Shown: piece after piece, positions 16,701-25,133 of the stretch
Layout of the letters: each line of letters opens with the position of its first letter
Numbering within the stretch: position 1 is the stretch's first letter
NCBI RefSeq assembly: GCF_003075075.1
Contig: NZ_QCYM01000008.1
Coordinates: forward strand, 1 to 64,000
DNA length: 64,000 nucleotides
From: Labrenzia sp. 011
Lineage (GTDB): Bacteria; Pseudomonadota; Alphaproteobacteria; Rhizobiales; Stappiaceae
Direction: 5' to 3'
Notes under the pieces: generated by a model
Seen by the model: only the letters and a program-made list of their open reading frames with translations
The model's database searches: none
Told to the model about the DNA's origin: nothing
Program-made: the position numbers and the translations under genes

Positions 16701-18004
16701 TGGACCTTTCCCTGATCGCGTTTTCCCTCGGGCTCGGCATGCTGGCAGCCCTGGCGACCGGCATCTGGGTCGCTGTTGCTCTTTTTGCCGTTGCGCTTGC
16801 AGCAATCATGGTCCTCGTGCCGGTGCCTGCCGGTACCGTCATGGCGACCACCGTCTGGGGCGCCTCCAATTCCTGGGATCTGACAGCCCTGCCGATGTTC
16901 ATCTGGATGGGCGAAATCCTGTTCCGGTCCCGCCTGTCGGAGGACATGTTTGCCGGTCTGTCTCCCTGGATGCGCAATCTGCCCGGCCGGCTGCTGCACG
17001 TGAACATTCTCGGTTGCGGTATCTTCGCGGCCGTATCCGGTTCCTCGGCGGCCACCACGGCAACCATCGGGCGCATGTCGCTGCCGGAGCTGAAGCAGCG
17101 CGGCTACGATGAACGCATGGCCATCGGTACCCTTGCCGGATCGGGGACTCTGGGGTTGCTTATTCCTCCTTCGATCATCCTGATCGTCTATGGTGCGGCG
17201 ACCGAACAATCGATCGCGCGACTCTTCATGGCCGGTGTGCTGCCAGGGGCCATGCTGTGTCTCCTGTTCATGGGATATGTGGCGCTTTGGGCGCTTGCCA
17301 ACCGGCAGAAGATGCCGCCGAAGGAAGAGCCTGTCCCCTTTGTCAGCCGGCTGATAGCAACCCGCAGGCTGTTTCCGGTCATCGGCCTGATCGCGGGTGT
17401 CATCGGTTCGATCTATGCGGGGCTGGCTTCGCCGACGGAAGCGGCCGCCATCGGCGTGATGCTGTCCCTGCTGCTTTCCTGGGCCAGCGGAACCATGAGC
17501 CGGAAAAGCTTTTCCGATGCCCTCATGGGAGCGACCCGAACCTCCTGCATGATCGCCTTTATCCTTGCCGGAGCGTCGTTTCTGACCGTCGCCATGGGAT
17601 ACACAGGCATTCCGCGCGAACTGGCCGCCTGGATCGGTTCGCTGGACCTGTCACCCTATGCGCTTCTGGTGGCCCTGACCCTGTTCTTCATCGTGCTGGG
17701 CTGTTTTCTCGACGGCATATCGGTGGTGGTCCTGACAACCTCGGTGATCCTGCCGATGGTGGAGCAGGCCGGTCTCGACCTCATCTGGTTCGGGATCTAT
17801 CTGGTTCTGGTCGTGGAGATGAGCCAGATAACACCGCCGGTCGGCTTCAATCTGTTCGTGCTGCAGGGAATGACCGGATACAACATCTTCAAGGTTGCCC
17901 GGATGGCATTGCCGTTCTTCCTGTTGATGATCCTGGCTGTGGTTCTGATTGTGGTGTTTCCGGACTTGGCTCTTTGGCTGCCACAGACGATGCTGAGCAA
18001 TTAA
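16700..18004 (+). CDS. dctM: TRAP transporter large permease subunit (DctM family)
   Basis: This 434-residue polytopic protein has about twelve membrane segments. Family motifs are ALPMFIWMGEILFRSRLSED near the first quarter, SGSSAATTATIGRMSLPELK with the conserved small-residue loop, and GTLGLLIPPSIILIVYG. It is the ion-coupled (usually sodium) transport channel of the TRAP system. It overlaps dctQ by one base and ends 28 bases before the likely start of the regulator gene, so permease and regulator are probably co-transcribed from the promoter near operator B. Confidence 0.95.
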   Translation: MDLSLIAFSLGLGMLAALATGIWVAVALFAVALAAIMVLVPVPAGTVMATTVWGASNSWDLTALPMFIWMGEILFRSRLSEDMFAGLSPWMRNLPGRLLHVNILGCGIFAAVSGSSAATTATIGRMSLPELKQRGYDERMAIGTLAGSGTLGLLIPPSIILIVYGAATEQSIARLFMAGVLPGAMLCLLFMGYVALWALANRQKMPPKEEPVPFVSRLIATRRLFPVIGLIAGVIGSIYAGLASPTEAAAIGVMLSLLLSWASGTMSRKSFSDALMGATRTSCMIAFILAGASFLTVAMGYTGIPRELAAWIGSLDLSPYALLVALTLFFIVLGCFLDGISVVVLTTSVILPMVEQAGLDLIWFGIYLVLVVEMSQITPPVGFNLFVLQGMTGYNIFKVARMALPFFLLMILAVVLIVVFPDLALWLPQTMLSN

Positions 18005-18032
18005 CGAAAAATCCTTGCGGGAGATTCAGGCG

Positions 18033-18581
18033 TTGCCGGAGAAGCCAGACATCACGAACGAACCGAATTCCGAAATGTCCATCGGACCTGTCGTTTCTTC
18101 GGCGCATCTGGCTTCGGGCGCCATGCCGGCCCTGTCGGAAATCGAGTTTGCCGTCACGATGATGGTCAATGCCTACCACCGCTGGATGGTTCGCTGCATG
18201 GCGGCCAGCGGATCGGAAGGGCTGGGACCGCTGGACGTGCTGGTGCTTCATTCGGTCAATCACCGCGGCCGGGCAAAAACGCTGTCGGACATCTGTCTGG
18301 TGTTGAACATAGAGGACACCCACACGGTTACCTATGCTCTCAAGAAACTTCAAAAAGCCGGGCTAATTTCAACCGGCCGCAGGGGCAAGGAAAAGACCGC
18401 CGAGATCACTGCCACGGGAGAGGCGGCCTGTATGGAATACAGGCGCCTGCGCGAAGCCCTTCTTGTGGAACCCATGAAGGCGATGGGGCTGGACGAGAGT
18501 GAACTCTCCCGGCTGGCCGCGATGCTTCGTCTCGTATCCGGAAATTACGATCAGGCCGCACGCGCCGCTGCGGCCATGTAA
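18033..18581 (+). CDS. MarR-like winged-helix transcription regulator (COG5631-type)
   Basis: The 182-residue product has an N-terminal region typical of a family of MarR-like regulators (GPVVSSAHLASGAMPALSEI, then a helical AVTMMVNAYHRWMVRCMAA). A winged-helix domain follows, with the recognition helix in IEDTHTVTYALKKLQKAGLI and a wing STGRRGKEKTAEIT. These are probably dimeric DNA-binding proteins that respond to small ligands. The start is uncertain: TTG 18033 has GGGAG nine bases upstream, TTG 18015 and ATG 18075 are alternatives. It directly follows the TRAP genes and is the best candidate to bind the two 20-bp operators upstream. Confidence 0.8.
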   Translation: MPEKPDITNEPNSEMSIGPVVSSAHLASGAMPALSEIEFAVTMMVNAYHRWMVRCMAASGSEGLGPLDVLVLHSVNHRGRAKTLSDICLVLNIEDTHTVTYALKKLQKAGLISTGRRGKEKTAEITATGEAACMEYRRLREALLVEPMKAMGLDESELSRLAAMLRLVSGNYDQAARAAAAM

Positions 18582-18616
18582 CCGGTTTTTCGGGCCATGG
18601 GGCAGTCGCCTGTTGA

Positions 18617-18640
18617 ATATTACAAAATTTCTTGTAGTAT
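18617..18640. promoter_or_regulatory. Probable ArsR operator overlapping the arsR promoter
   Basis: ATATTACAA (18617-18625) and TTGTAGTAT (18632-18640) form an inverted repeat with 8 of 9 positions paired and a 7-base spacer, ending six bases before the arsR start. Position and symmetry fit an autoregulatory ArsR/SmtB site. Confidence 0.55.
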
Positions 18641-18646
18641 CGAATT

Positions 18647-18985
18647 ATGGAAGATCAGGATGCCGTTTCCGCGCTGGGCGCGCTTGCCCAGGAGGACCGT
18701 CTGGCTGCGTTCCGCCTGTTGATGGCGGCAGGGCCGCAAGGTCTTCCTTCCGGGGCGATTGCCGAGCGTCTGGATATTCAGCCGACCCGGATGTCGTTTC
18801 ATCTGACCACATTGGAGCGGGCGGGTCTTCTAACGGCCCGCAGGGAGGGGCGGCATATTCATTATGCGGTCAGGTTTGACCGTATGAAAAACCTTCTGGC
18901 CTTCCTGGTGGAGGACTGCTGCGGCAACGATCCCGCCATCTGCTGTTTCCCTACCGGCAAGTATACAACGCCGTCAGGCGCCTGA
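18647..18985 (+). CDS. arsR: ArsR/SmtB family arsenic-responsive repressor
   Basis: This 112-residue winged-helix repressor has a recognition helix in TRMSFHLTTLERAGLLTARR followed by the wing REGRHIHYAV. It carries a C-terminal cysteine cluster, C91/C92 and C99/C100 (CCGNDPAICC), a layout like the C-terminal As(III) site of the Acidithiobacillus-type ArsR rather than the helix-borne CVC site of plasmid R773 ArsR. Binding of arsenite would release the operator just upstream. It starts the arsR-arsC-arsH operon, with arsC 14 bases downstream. Confidence 0.92.
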   Translation: MEDQDAVSALGALAQEDRLAAFRLLMAAGPQGLPSGAIAERLDIQPTRMSFHLTTLERAGLLTARREGRHIHYAVRFDRMKNLLAFLVEDCCGNDPAICCFPTGKYTTPSGA

Positions 18986-18999
18986 CAGGATTTCACTTC

Positions 19000-19413
19000 A
19001 TGACGATCACCATCTATCACAACCCGAAATGCGGGACCTCCCGCAACACGCTTGAGATGATCCGCAAATCCGGCGTGGAGCCGGAGGTCATCGAATATCT
19101 CAAGACCCCGCCAGGCCGGGATGAGCTTGTCAGCCTGATTGCCAGGATGGGAATTGCCGTTCGTGACCTTCTGCGCCAGAAGGGGACGCCCTATGACGAG
19201 CTCGGTCTTGACGATGCCAAATGGTCCGACGATCAACTGATCGATTTCATGATGGAGCATCCCATTCTGATCAACCGGCCGATCGTTGTTTCCGACAAGG
19301 GCGTTCGCTTGTGCAGGCCCTCCGAAAAGGTCATGGATCTGCTGCCGAAAGACATCGGGATCTTCACGAAAGAGGACGGCAGTGAGGTGAGGCCGGGAGC
19401 GGGCAATGACTGA
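19000..19413 (+). CDS. arsC: Arsenate reductase, glutaredoxin-dependent
   Basis: This 137-residue enzyme reduces arsenate to arsenite using glutathione and glutaredoxin. The active-site cysteine is C11 in [12 protein letters not shown], the usual motif of the R773 ArsC family (not the thioredoxin-linked type). The arginine cluster that positions arsenate is seen in [21 protein letters not shown], with the conserved R in NRPIV. The family's length is about 140 residues, so it is complete. AGGA lies upstream of the ATG. It overlaps arsH by eight bases. Without an efflux pump in the operon, the arsenite made here needs another exit. Confidence 0.95.
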   Translation: MTITIYHNPKCGTSRNTLEMIRKSGVEPEVIEYLKTPPGRDELVSLIARMGIAVRDLLRQKGTPYDELGLDDAKWSDDQLIDFMMEHPILINRPIVVSDKGVRLCRPSEKVMDLLPKDIGIFTKEDGSEVRPGAGND

Positions 19414-20146
19414 ACTTGACCTTGCCGGTAACGACCTTCGCAATATTGTCGCACCGGATCTGAAGCCGATTGAAAAGAGCCGCCTGCTTGCACCCGACTT
19501 CCCGGTTCATCCGCCACGCGTCCTCCTGCTGTATGGCTCTCTGCGCGAACGCTCCTACAGCCGGTTTCTCGTTCTGGAAGCCGAGCGCCTGTTGAAGGCG
19601 TTCGGTGCCGAGACCCGGATCTTCAATCCCTCCGGTCTCCCCCTGCCGGATGATGCGGATGCCAGCCATCCGAAGGTCGCCGAACTCAGGGAGCTGTGCG
19701 CCTGGTCGGAGGCGCATGTGTGGTGTTCTCCCGAGCGTCACGGTGCGATGACCGGTATACTGAAATCCCAGATCGACTGGATACCGTTGAGCGTTGGAGC
19801 AATTCGTCCGACACAGGGCAAGACACTGGCCCTGATGCAGGTTTCCGGCGGATCCCAATCGTTCAATGCCCTCAACCAGATGCGGGTGCTCGGCAGATGG
19901 ATGCGCATGGTGACCATCCCCAACCAGTCCTCGGTTCCCAAGGCCTATCAGGAGTTTGACGAGGACGGACGGATGAAAGCCTCTCCCTTGTATGACCGTG
20001 TGGTGGATGTGATGGAAGAGCTGATGAAGTTCACACTTCTGACGCGCGGACAGTCCGGCTATCTGGTCGACCGCTATTCGGAAAGGAAGGCGGCGCGGGA
20101 AAAGCAGTCAGAGGCGGAAACAGCGGCGCTCGGCGTCGCCCGCTAG
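19406..20146 (+). CDS. arsH: ArsH, NADPH-dependent FMN reductase / organoarsenical oxidase
   Basis: This 246-residue flavoprotein has the NADPH-dependent FMN reductase fold. The FMN phosphate loop is [13 protein letters not shown], and the ArsH-specific parts [25 protein letters not shown] and [17 protein letters not shown] are present. ArsH proteins oxidise trivalent organoarsenicals such as methylarsenite to less toxic forms and also reduce quinones or chromate. It overlaps arsC and ends the operon. The organoarsenical activity makes sense of an operon with no arsenite pump, but that is inference. Confidence 0.93.
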   Translation: MTELDLAGNDLRNIVAPDLKPIEKSRLLAPDFPVHPPRVLLLYGSLRERSYSRFLVLEAERLLKAFGAETRIFNPSGLPLPDDADASHPKVAELRELCAWSEAHVWCSPERHGAMTGILKSQIDWIPLSVGAIRPTQGKTLALMQVSGGSQSFNALNQMRVLGRWMRMVTIPNQSSVPKAYQEFDEDGRMKASPLYDRVVDVMEELMKFTLLTRGQSGYLVDRYSERKAAREKQSEAETAALGVAR

Positions 20147-20160
20147 GTCGCGCCGGGATT

Positions 20161-22287
20161 CTATGTTGCCGAACTTGCTGGCCGTTGCAGGTCCTCGTTC
20201 GGCGCTTGGGGCGTGTTGCGGGTTCTTTCCTGCGGAAACCACAAGCCGCCGGACGTGTTCAGCCGGAAGGCCGGGAAATTCGCTTCGTGACTTGCGACGC
20301 TGTCCGGCTTGCCGAACATGTAGCCCTGAACGAGATCGCAGCCGGCGGCACTCAGCAGGAAGGCCTGCTCTTCGGTCTCGACGCCTTCGGCCGTAATCGT
20401 GACATCGAGCGAACGGCCAAGCCCGACAATGGATGTCACGATGGCGTCGGTGCTCGCATCCTTGCCGAGATTTTGAATGAAGGTCTTGTCGATCTTGATC
20501 TTGTCGAAGGGAAAGAGGCTCAGGTAACTCAGGGACGAGTACCCTGTCCCGAAATCATCCATTGCGATCGAAACGCCCATCTCGTGGATTTCCCGCAGTG
20601 TTCCGATCACCGCATCCGTGTTCGAGATCAGAAGGTTCTCGGTCACCTCGATCTCCAGACGTCTCGGATCGAGACCGGAATTGCGCAGGGCCGCAGCAAC
20701 GCGTTTCTGGGTTTCGCCGGCAATGAATTGTGCCGGCGAGACATTGACCGCCACGCGGCGGGTCTTGTCTTCCCAAAGAGCGGCTTCCTGACAGGCATTG
20801 TTCAGGACCCAGGTTCCGATTTCCTCGATGAGACCTGTGTCTTCCGCGATCGGGATGAAGATGTCCGGCTTGATGGTTCCCTTGGTGGGATGATCCCAGC
20901 GGATCAGCGCTTCATAGCCCTTCAGCCTGCCGTCGCGCAGGGAGTATTGCGGCTGGTAAAGAAGCTTGAACTGGTCGAACCTGATCGCCTTGACGAGGCC
21001 GGCTTCCACTTCCTTGCGTTTCTGGGCATCGGCGTCCAGTTCCGGTGTGTACCAGGAAAACGTCGAACGACCGCTGTGTTTGGCGCGATACAGGGCAAGA
21101 TCTGCGCAATGCAGCAGACGGGAGGCGCGCCACGAGCCGTCGGTGGCGCGGGCTATGCCGATCGACAGCGAAATCTTGATCTCCTTTCCGTCGATAATGC
21201 AGGGGATCTTTGTTGCCGCGTTCATGTTGGCCGCGAGTTTCGTCATGCGGGCCGGGTCGGACACCGAAGTCAGCAATACGGCAAACTCGTCGCCGGACAG
21301 CCGCGACACAAGATGGGTGTCGAACACCGCTTTCAGACGCTCGCTGACGATCTGGAGGAAAACGTCGCCGGTGCCGTGTCCGTGGGTGTCATTGACTTCC
21401 TTGAACTTGTCCACGTCGATCAGCATGACGCCGATGTTCGACGCCTTTGCCTGCGCGAGCCGAAGGGCCTCCGTGAGCCTTGCGTTGAACACTGCACGAT
21501 TGGGCAGACCCGTCAGAGCGTCGTGATGGGCAAGAAACTGAATGTCCTGGTTGGTTGTCACCTGGTCGTGAAACCGCATCCAGAGCAGGATGCCGGCGAA
21601 CAGGAAGGATGTCAGGCACAATCCGCCGATTGCCGCGCTGATGGTCAGGATCAGGGGGCTCAGGCTGGACAGCTGGCCGGACTGCCGGGTCAGGAGCAAC
21701 AGGTCAGGCATGGCCGTATCCCCCGTCTCCGGACGATAGGCAATGACAGCGTTGTGTCCGAAGCGCCCATCCCAGGTCATGTCCGGCACCGCCGCCAGGG
21801 AGTTCAGGTCCAGTGTTGCCACCGCCCTGGTCAATGTGTCAGGCGACAGAAGAGATCTGTCGCGCGTCCAGGGGATTTGCTGAAGACCGGTTTCGCTGCG
21901 GGCGGTGTTGGTCGTCTGGGCTGGAAATATGACCGCCGCGTCCAGAATGTCCGATATCCCGCTCTTGTGCTGGAACAGGGCCTTGATCTCAGTGAGGGTT
22001 TCCGACGCAAGCTGCGGTTCGGAGGCCGGCCTGGCAGAAAGGCGCAGCCCTGAAACCGCCTGCGGTACAGGGCTTCTGCGCTCATCGGCAAGCGCCGTCA
22101 AAATCGTGTCGATCGTCTTTTCGTGAGGAAGAAACGTCTGCTCGAGTCCGCGGACAAGAAGCCAGTGTGTCAGGAAGCGATTGCTGGCATAGACACCCAG
22201 CGCCAGTGTCATGACCAGCGACATGGATATGAAAAAAACGACAATGCTTTTTCTTGCCAGGGGGTCTGCCATCCTGAGAGGCACCAT
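20161..22287 (-). CDS. Membrane-anchored GGDEF-EAL protein, probable c-di-GMP phosphodiesterase
   Basis: This roughly 708-residue protein has a membrane helix near the N-terminus (SIVVFFISMSLVMTLALGVYA), a periplasmic region of about 180 residues, a second membrane helix (ISAAIGGLCLTSFLFAGILLW), a GGDEF domain and a C-terminal EAL domain. The cyclase motif reads SGDEF in RLSGDEFAVLLTS, a modest deviation from GGDEF. The EAL domain looks complete: YEALIRWDHP, the ENLLIS segment, DDFGTGYSSLSYL and KIDKTF. Net phosphodiesterase activity is likely. The start is uncertain: ATG 22287, ATG 22272 and TTG 22320 are in frame, none with a strong ribosome binding site. It converges on arsH. Confidence 0.9.
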   Translation of the reverse strand: MVPLRMADPLARKSIVVFFISMSLVMTLALGVYASNRFLTHWLLVRGLEQTFLPHEKTIDTILTALADERRSPVPQAVSGLRLSARPASEPQLASETLTEIKALFQHKSGISDILDAAVIFPAQTTNTARSETGLQQIPWTRDRSLLSPDTLTRAVATLDLNSLAAVPDMTWDGRFGHNAVIAYRPETGDTAMPDLLLLTRQSGQLSSLSPLILTISAAIGGLCLTSFLFAGILLWMRFHDQVTTNQDIQFLAHHDALTGLPNRAVFNARLTEALRLAQAKASNIGVMLIDVDKFKEVNDTHGHGTGDVFLQIVSERLKAVFDTHLVSRLSGDEFAVLLTSVSDPARMTKLAANMNAATKIPCIIDGKEIKISLSIGIARATDGSWRASRLLHCADLALYRAKHSGRSTFSWYTPELDADAQKRKEVEAGLVKAIRFDQFKLLYQPQYSLRDGRLKGYEALIRWDHPTKGTIKPDIFIPIAEDTGLIEEIGTWVLNNACQEAALWEDKTRRVAVNVSPAQFIAGETQKRVAAALRNSGLDPRRLEIEVTENLLISNTDAVIGTLREIHEMGVSIAMDDFGTGYSSLSYLSLFPFDKIKIDKTFIQNLGKDASTDAIVTSIVGLGRSLDVTITAEGVETEEQAFLLSAAGCDLVQGYMFGKPDSVASHEANFPAFRLNTSGGLWFPQERTRNTPQAPNEDLQRPASSAT

Positions 22288-22320
22288 GTTCTGAAATCTA
22301 TCACATGATCCTATGCCCAA

Positions 22321-22676
22321 TTTCTTTCACCAACATGAATCCCTCCGGATTTTTCCCTATGTCTGCCGCCCGAAAGTCTCGCAATAGCGATTTCCGTGAT
22401 TGTCAGGGTTACCCTTGAAGGTTGTCATGACCGCATCGGCACGTGGGAAATTCTCGAAAAATTACCATGCGAATCCGCTGGGACAAATTTGACGGGATGC
22501 TCCGGGACTTTCAGATCGATCATCGTTTCCAAGCCTCTGCCGGGGCGTTCCAATGGAGGTTGATCTGGCCAAACATCCGCGCTGCCGATATGACTGGAAG
22601 GCGCAACTGATTCATTGTGGAAGGCGCCGGCGGAGAAGGTCTTTTTCCGGAATGCGGCCCCGGCAGGAGCTGATTT
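22321..22676. other. Intergenic region between divergent GGDEF-EAL and DjlA-like genes
   Basis: About 350 bases that should contain two divergent promoters. No RNA, repeat or further gene was recognised. Confidence 0.4.
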
Positions 22677-23369
22677 GTGAGCGTCTGGAGCAGTATTGGC
22701 AGTATTGTGGGGGCCATCGGTACCGGCGGGGCCCATCTGGTGGACCGCCTGGTTCAGCTTGTTCTGGCCCGTCCGGAAGGAACCGGCAGAGTTGCCTTCA
22801 CCGTGGCGATGATCGCTCTGTCGGCGAAAATGGCCAAGGCAGACGGCGTCGTCACCACGGATGAGGTTCTTGCCTTCCGGGACCTGTTCGAAGTTCCGGA
22901 AAAGGAAGAACGCAATGTTGCCAGACTGTTCAATCTCGCCAAGGAGGATGTAGCGGGATTTGAGGTTTATGCGCAGAAGCTTGCCGATCTTTTCCCGTAT
23001 GACCGCAAGACCCTGCTCGATATTCTCGACGGCCTTTTTCATATAGCCAAGGCCGACGGTATCATTCACGAGAGTGAACTGGGTTATCTTTCAAAGGTTG
23101 CAGAGGTCTTCGGGCTGGACGATCGCGAATTCTCGAAGGTGATGGCCCGGCACGTGCGCCAGGACGGCAATCCCTACGAGCTCCTGGGCCTTGGACCTGA
23201 CGCCAGCGATGCGGAGTTGAAGGCGCACTACCGGCGGGAAGTTCAGGAAACGCACCCGGACCGTCTCATCGCCAGAGGAGTGCCGGAGGAATTCGTCCGG
23301 ATTGCCAACGACCGTCTGGCCGCACTCAACGATGCCTGGGCGAAAATCTGCGCGGAAAGAGGATTATGA
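22677..23369 (+). CDS. TerB-DnaJ protein (DjlA-like co-chaperone)
   Basis: This 230-residue protein joins a TerB-like helical domain (about residues 40-150; MIALSAKMAKADGVVTTDEV and HIAKADGIIHESELGYLSKV, two repeats of the acidic KADG motif) to a C-terminal J domain with NPYELLGLGPDASDAELKAH and the invariant HPD in QETHPDRLI. The J domain stimulates DnaK ATPase. Unlike enterobacterial DjlA, it has only a weak N-terminal hydrophobic stretch (SIGSIVGAIGTGGAHLVDRL), so membrane anchoring is doubtful. The GTG start has AGGAG upstream. Its stop overlaps the amidase start (ATGA), implying coupling with cell wall hydrolysis. Confidence 0.88.
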   Translation: MSVWSSIGSIVGAIGTGGAHLVDRLVQLVLARPEGTGRVAFTVAMIALSAKMAKADGVVTTDEVLAFRDLFEVPEKEERNVARLFNLAKEDVAGFEVYAQKLADLFPYDRKTLLDILDGLFHIAKADGIIHESELGYLSKVAEVFGLDDREFSKVMARHVRQDGNPYELLGLGPDASDAELKAHYRREVQETHPDRLIARGVPEEFVRIANDRLAALNDAWAKICAERGL

Positions 23370-24127
23370 CAGTCAAAGCCGATACCGGGGTGACAGCCAG
23401 GGTTCACCCCTCGCCAAATCACGGTCCGCGCGCGCCAGGCGTGCCGATCGATATGGTCATACTGCATTATACCGGCATGAAGACCGCCGAGGCCGCGCTG
23501 AGCAGGCTGTGCAACCCGGAAGCCGAGGTTTCGGCCCACTATCTTGTCGATGAGGACGGCAGCATTCTTCAATGTGTCCCGGAGGCCAGACGCGCGTGGC
23601 ATGCGGGGCGCAGCTCCTGGAAGGGGCAGGACGACATCAATTCCCGCTCGATCGGCATCGAAATTGTCAATCCGGGCCATGAAAACGGCTACAGGGCCTT
23701 TCCGGACAGGCAGATCGAGTCCGTGGTGGCGTTGACCAAGGACATATGCCGCCGGCATGACGTTCAGCCCTGGGGGGTGCTGGGCCACTCCGACATCGCG
23801 CCTGAGCGAAAGCAGGATCCGGGAGAGCTATTTCCCTGGGGCCGATTGGCGGAAGCCGGTATCGGTCTTTATGTTGAACCGTTTCCAGTGGGGTCCGGCC
23901 TGTTCATTCAGGCCGGCGATCGCGGCCAGCCGGTCGAGGCTCTTCAGTCCATGCTCGCCCTCTTCGGGTATGAAATCGGCATTACGGGGGCGTTTGATGA
24001 GCGGACGCAGCTCGTCGTGACGGCCTTTCAGCGGCATTTCCGTCCGGAAAAGGTGGACGGCGTCGTCGATCAGTCGACGATCGAAACGCTCAATGCCCTT
24101 CTGAGGAAGTTGCCCTCGCTTTCCTGA
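23366..24127 (+). CDS. N-acetylmuramoyl-L-alanine amidase (AmiD-type, Amidase_2) with peptidoglycan-binding domain
   Basis: The 253-residue product has an N-terminal Amidase_2 domain (about residues 15-165): zinc ligands are suggested by H in VILHYTGMK, H in WHAGRSSW and GHSDIAPERKQDPGELFPW, the typical closing motif. A C-terminal PG_binding_1 domain follows (about 180-250; GQPVEALQSMLALFGYEIG, FDERTQLVVTAFQRHF). It would cut the bond between muramic acid and the stem peptide, probably in recycling of cell wall anhydro-fragments. There is no signal peptide, so cytoplasmic action or an unannotated export route must be assumed. It is coupled to the DjlA-like gene. Confidence 0.92.
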   Translation: MTVKADTGVTARVHPSPNHGPRAPGVPIDMVILHYTGMKTAEAALSRLCNPEAEVSAHYLVDEDGSILQCVPEARRAWHAGRSSWKGQDDINSRSIGIEIVNPGHENGYRAFPDRQIESVVALTKDICRRHDVQPWGVLGHSDIAPERKQDPGELFPWGRLAEAGIGLYVEPFPVGSGLFIQAGDRGQPVEALQSMLALFGYEIGITGAFDERTQLVVTAFQRHFRPEKVDGVVDQSTIETLNALLRKLPSLS

Positions 24128-24484
24128 ACGACCGGAAATGCGCTTGTACAAGCGACGGAACGGCTTCCGCAGCGGTCGATCGGCGGAAAAATATCCACAA
24201 TCAACGCAGGACAGGCAGCTTCGGTTCCCGCGCTGCAGCATTTTTCTGCCGGAAAAATCGAGGATCGTCACAGACATTCTCAGTAATGTCGCCCCATTGT
24301 CGGAAAGCTGGCAATTTTTGGTCACAAACTGCAGTGATTGACCAAATGTCGTCCCGAATTTGCGTAAAAAATTGTATTAAATTGAAATAATTCGTGATCC
24401 TGAAGTGCCCATTTTGGTCCCATAGGTCCTTCATTCCTCCGCCCCGAATTCAACTGCAACAAATAACCAAAAGGGCTGGACTGA
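24128..24484. other. AT-rich intergenic region before the lytic transglycosylase
   Basis: This 357-base stretch becomes AT-rich from about 24240 to 24400 and probably holds the promoter of the downstream gene. A short inverted repeat (TTTTCTGCCGGAAAAA, 24242-24257) is the only structure noticed. No gene was recognised. Confidence 0.4.
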
Positions 24485-25051
24485 ATGTTACGGTCATTCA
24501 AGACACTTACTGGCGCACTATGCCTCTTCGCCTATGCAACAACACTCGCCGCACCGGCAGCAATGGCGACAGGACCTGGTTCGGGTTCTGAGCCGATCCT
24601 GCACATCATCGAGAAACCTGGCGAGACGCAGGTCGCTGCGCTGACGGGGACAAAGTCCGCAAAGCGGAGTAGCAGCAAGGACAGATACGCGAAACTGATC
24701 CGCAAGGCGGCCTCCAAGTACGGGGTGCCGGTCAAGATCGCCAAGGCGGTGGTCGAGGTGGAGAGCAATTTCAATCCGAGAGCGCGTGGCAGTGCCGGTG
24801 AAGTCGGACTTATGCAGATCAAGCCGGCAACGGCGCGGGGCATCGGCTACCGCGGATCCACCAAGGCGCTGTATGACCCGGCAACCAATCTGGAATGGGG
24901 CATGAAATATCTCGCCGGCGCCCATGAGCGGGCGAACGGCGATCTGTGCGGTACCATTCTGCGCTACAACGCGGGCCATTTCGCAAAACGGATGAATCCG
25001 GTCAGCCGGCGTTACTGCGGCAAGGTCAAACGGATCCTCGCCTCCAACTGA
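24485..25051 (+). CDS. Lytic transglycosylase (SLT domain)
   Basis: This 188-residue secreted protein has a signal peptide (about residues 1-28, ending APAAMA) and a single goose-type lysozyme/SLT domain from about residue 70. The catalytic Glu lies in VVEVESNFNPRARG, followed by SAGEVGLMQIKPATARGIGY and the late motif ILRYNAGHF. It cleaves glycan strands of peptidoglycan to give 1,6-anhydro products. It is a compact single-domain form, as in proteins that open the wall for secretion or septation. The gene stands alone and ends in a strong terminator. Confidence 0.93.
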   Translation: MLRSFKTLTGALCLFAYATTLAAPAAMATGPGSGSEPILHIIEKPGETQVAALTGTKSAKRSSSKDRYAKLIRKAASKYGVPVKIAKAVVEVESNFNPRARGSAGEVGLMQIKPATARGIGYRGSTKALYDPATNLEWGMKYLAGAHERANGDLCGTILRYNAGHFAKRMNPVSRRYCGKVKRILASN

Positions 25052-25082
25052 TCTCTCCGGTACAGATTGTCCCGATGAGCAG

Positions 25083-25110
25083 ACCCCGCTGAATTTCGGC
25101 GGGGTTTTTT
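25083..25110 (+). terminator. Rho-independent terminator after the lytic transglycosylase
   Basis: ACCCCGC (25083-25089) pairs with GCGGGGT (25099-25105) around TGAATTTCG and runs into six T residues (25105-25110). Confidence 0.85.
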
Positions 25111-25133
25111 CGTGGCGGTGGCCACATACCGGC

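Noticed and set aside
20161-22287. SGDEF instead of GGDEF as proof that the cyclase domain is dead
   Set aside because: SGDEF variants can be active, so the change alone does not show loss of cyclase function.
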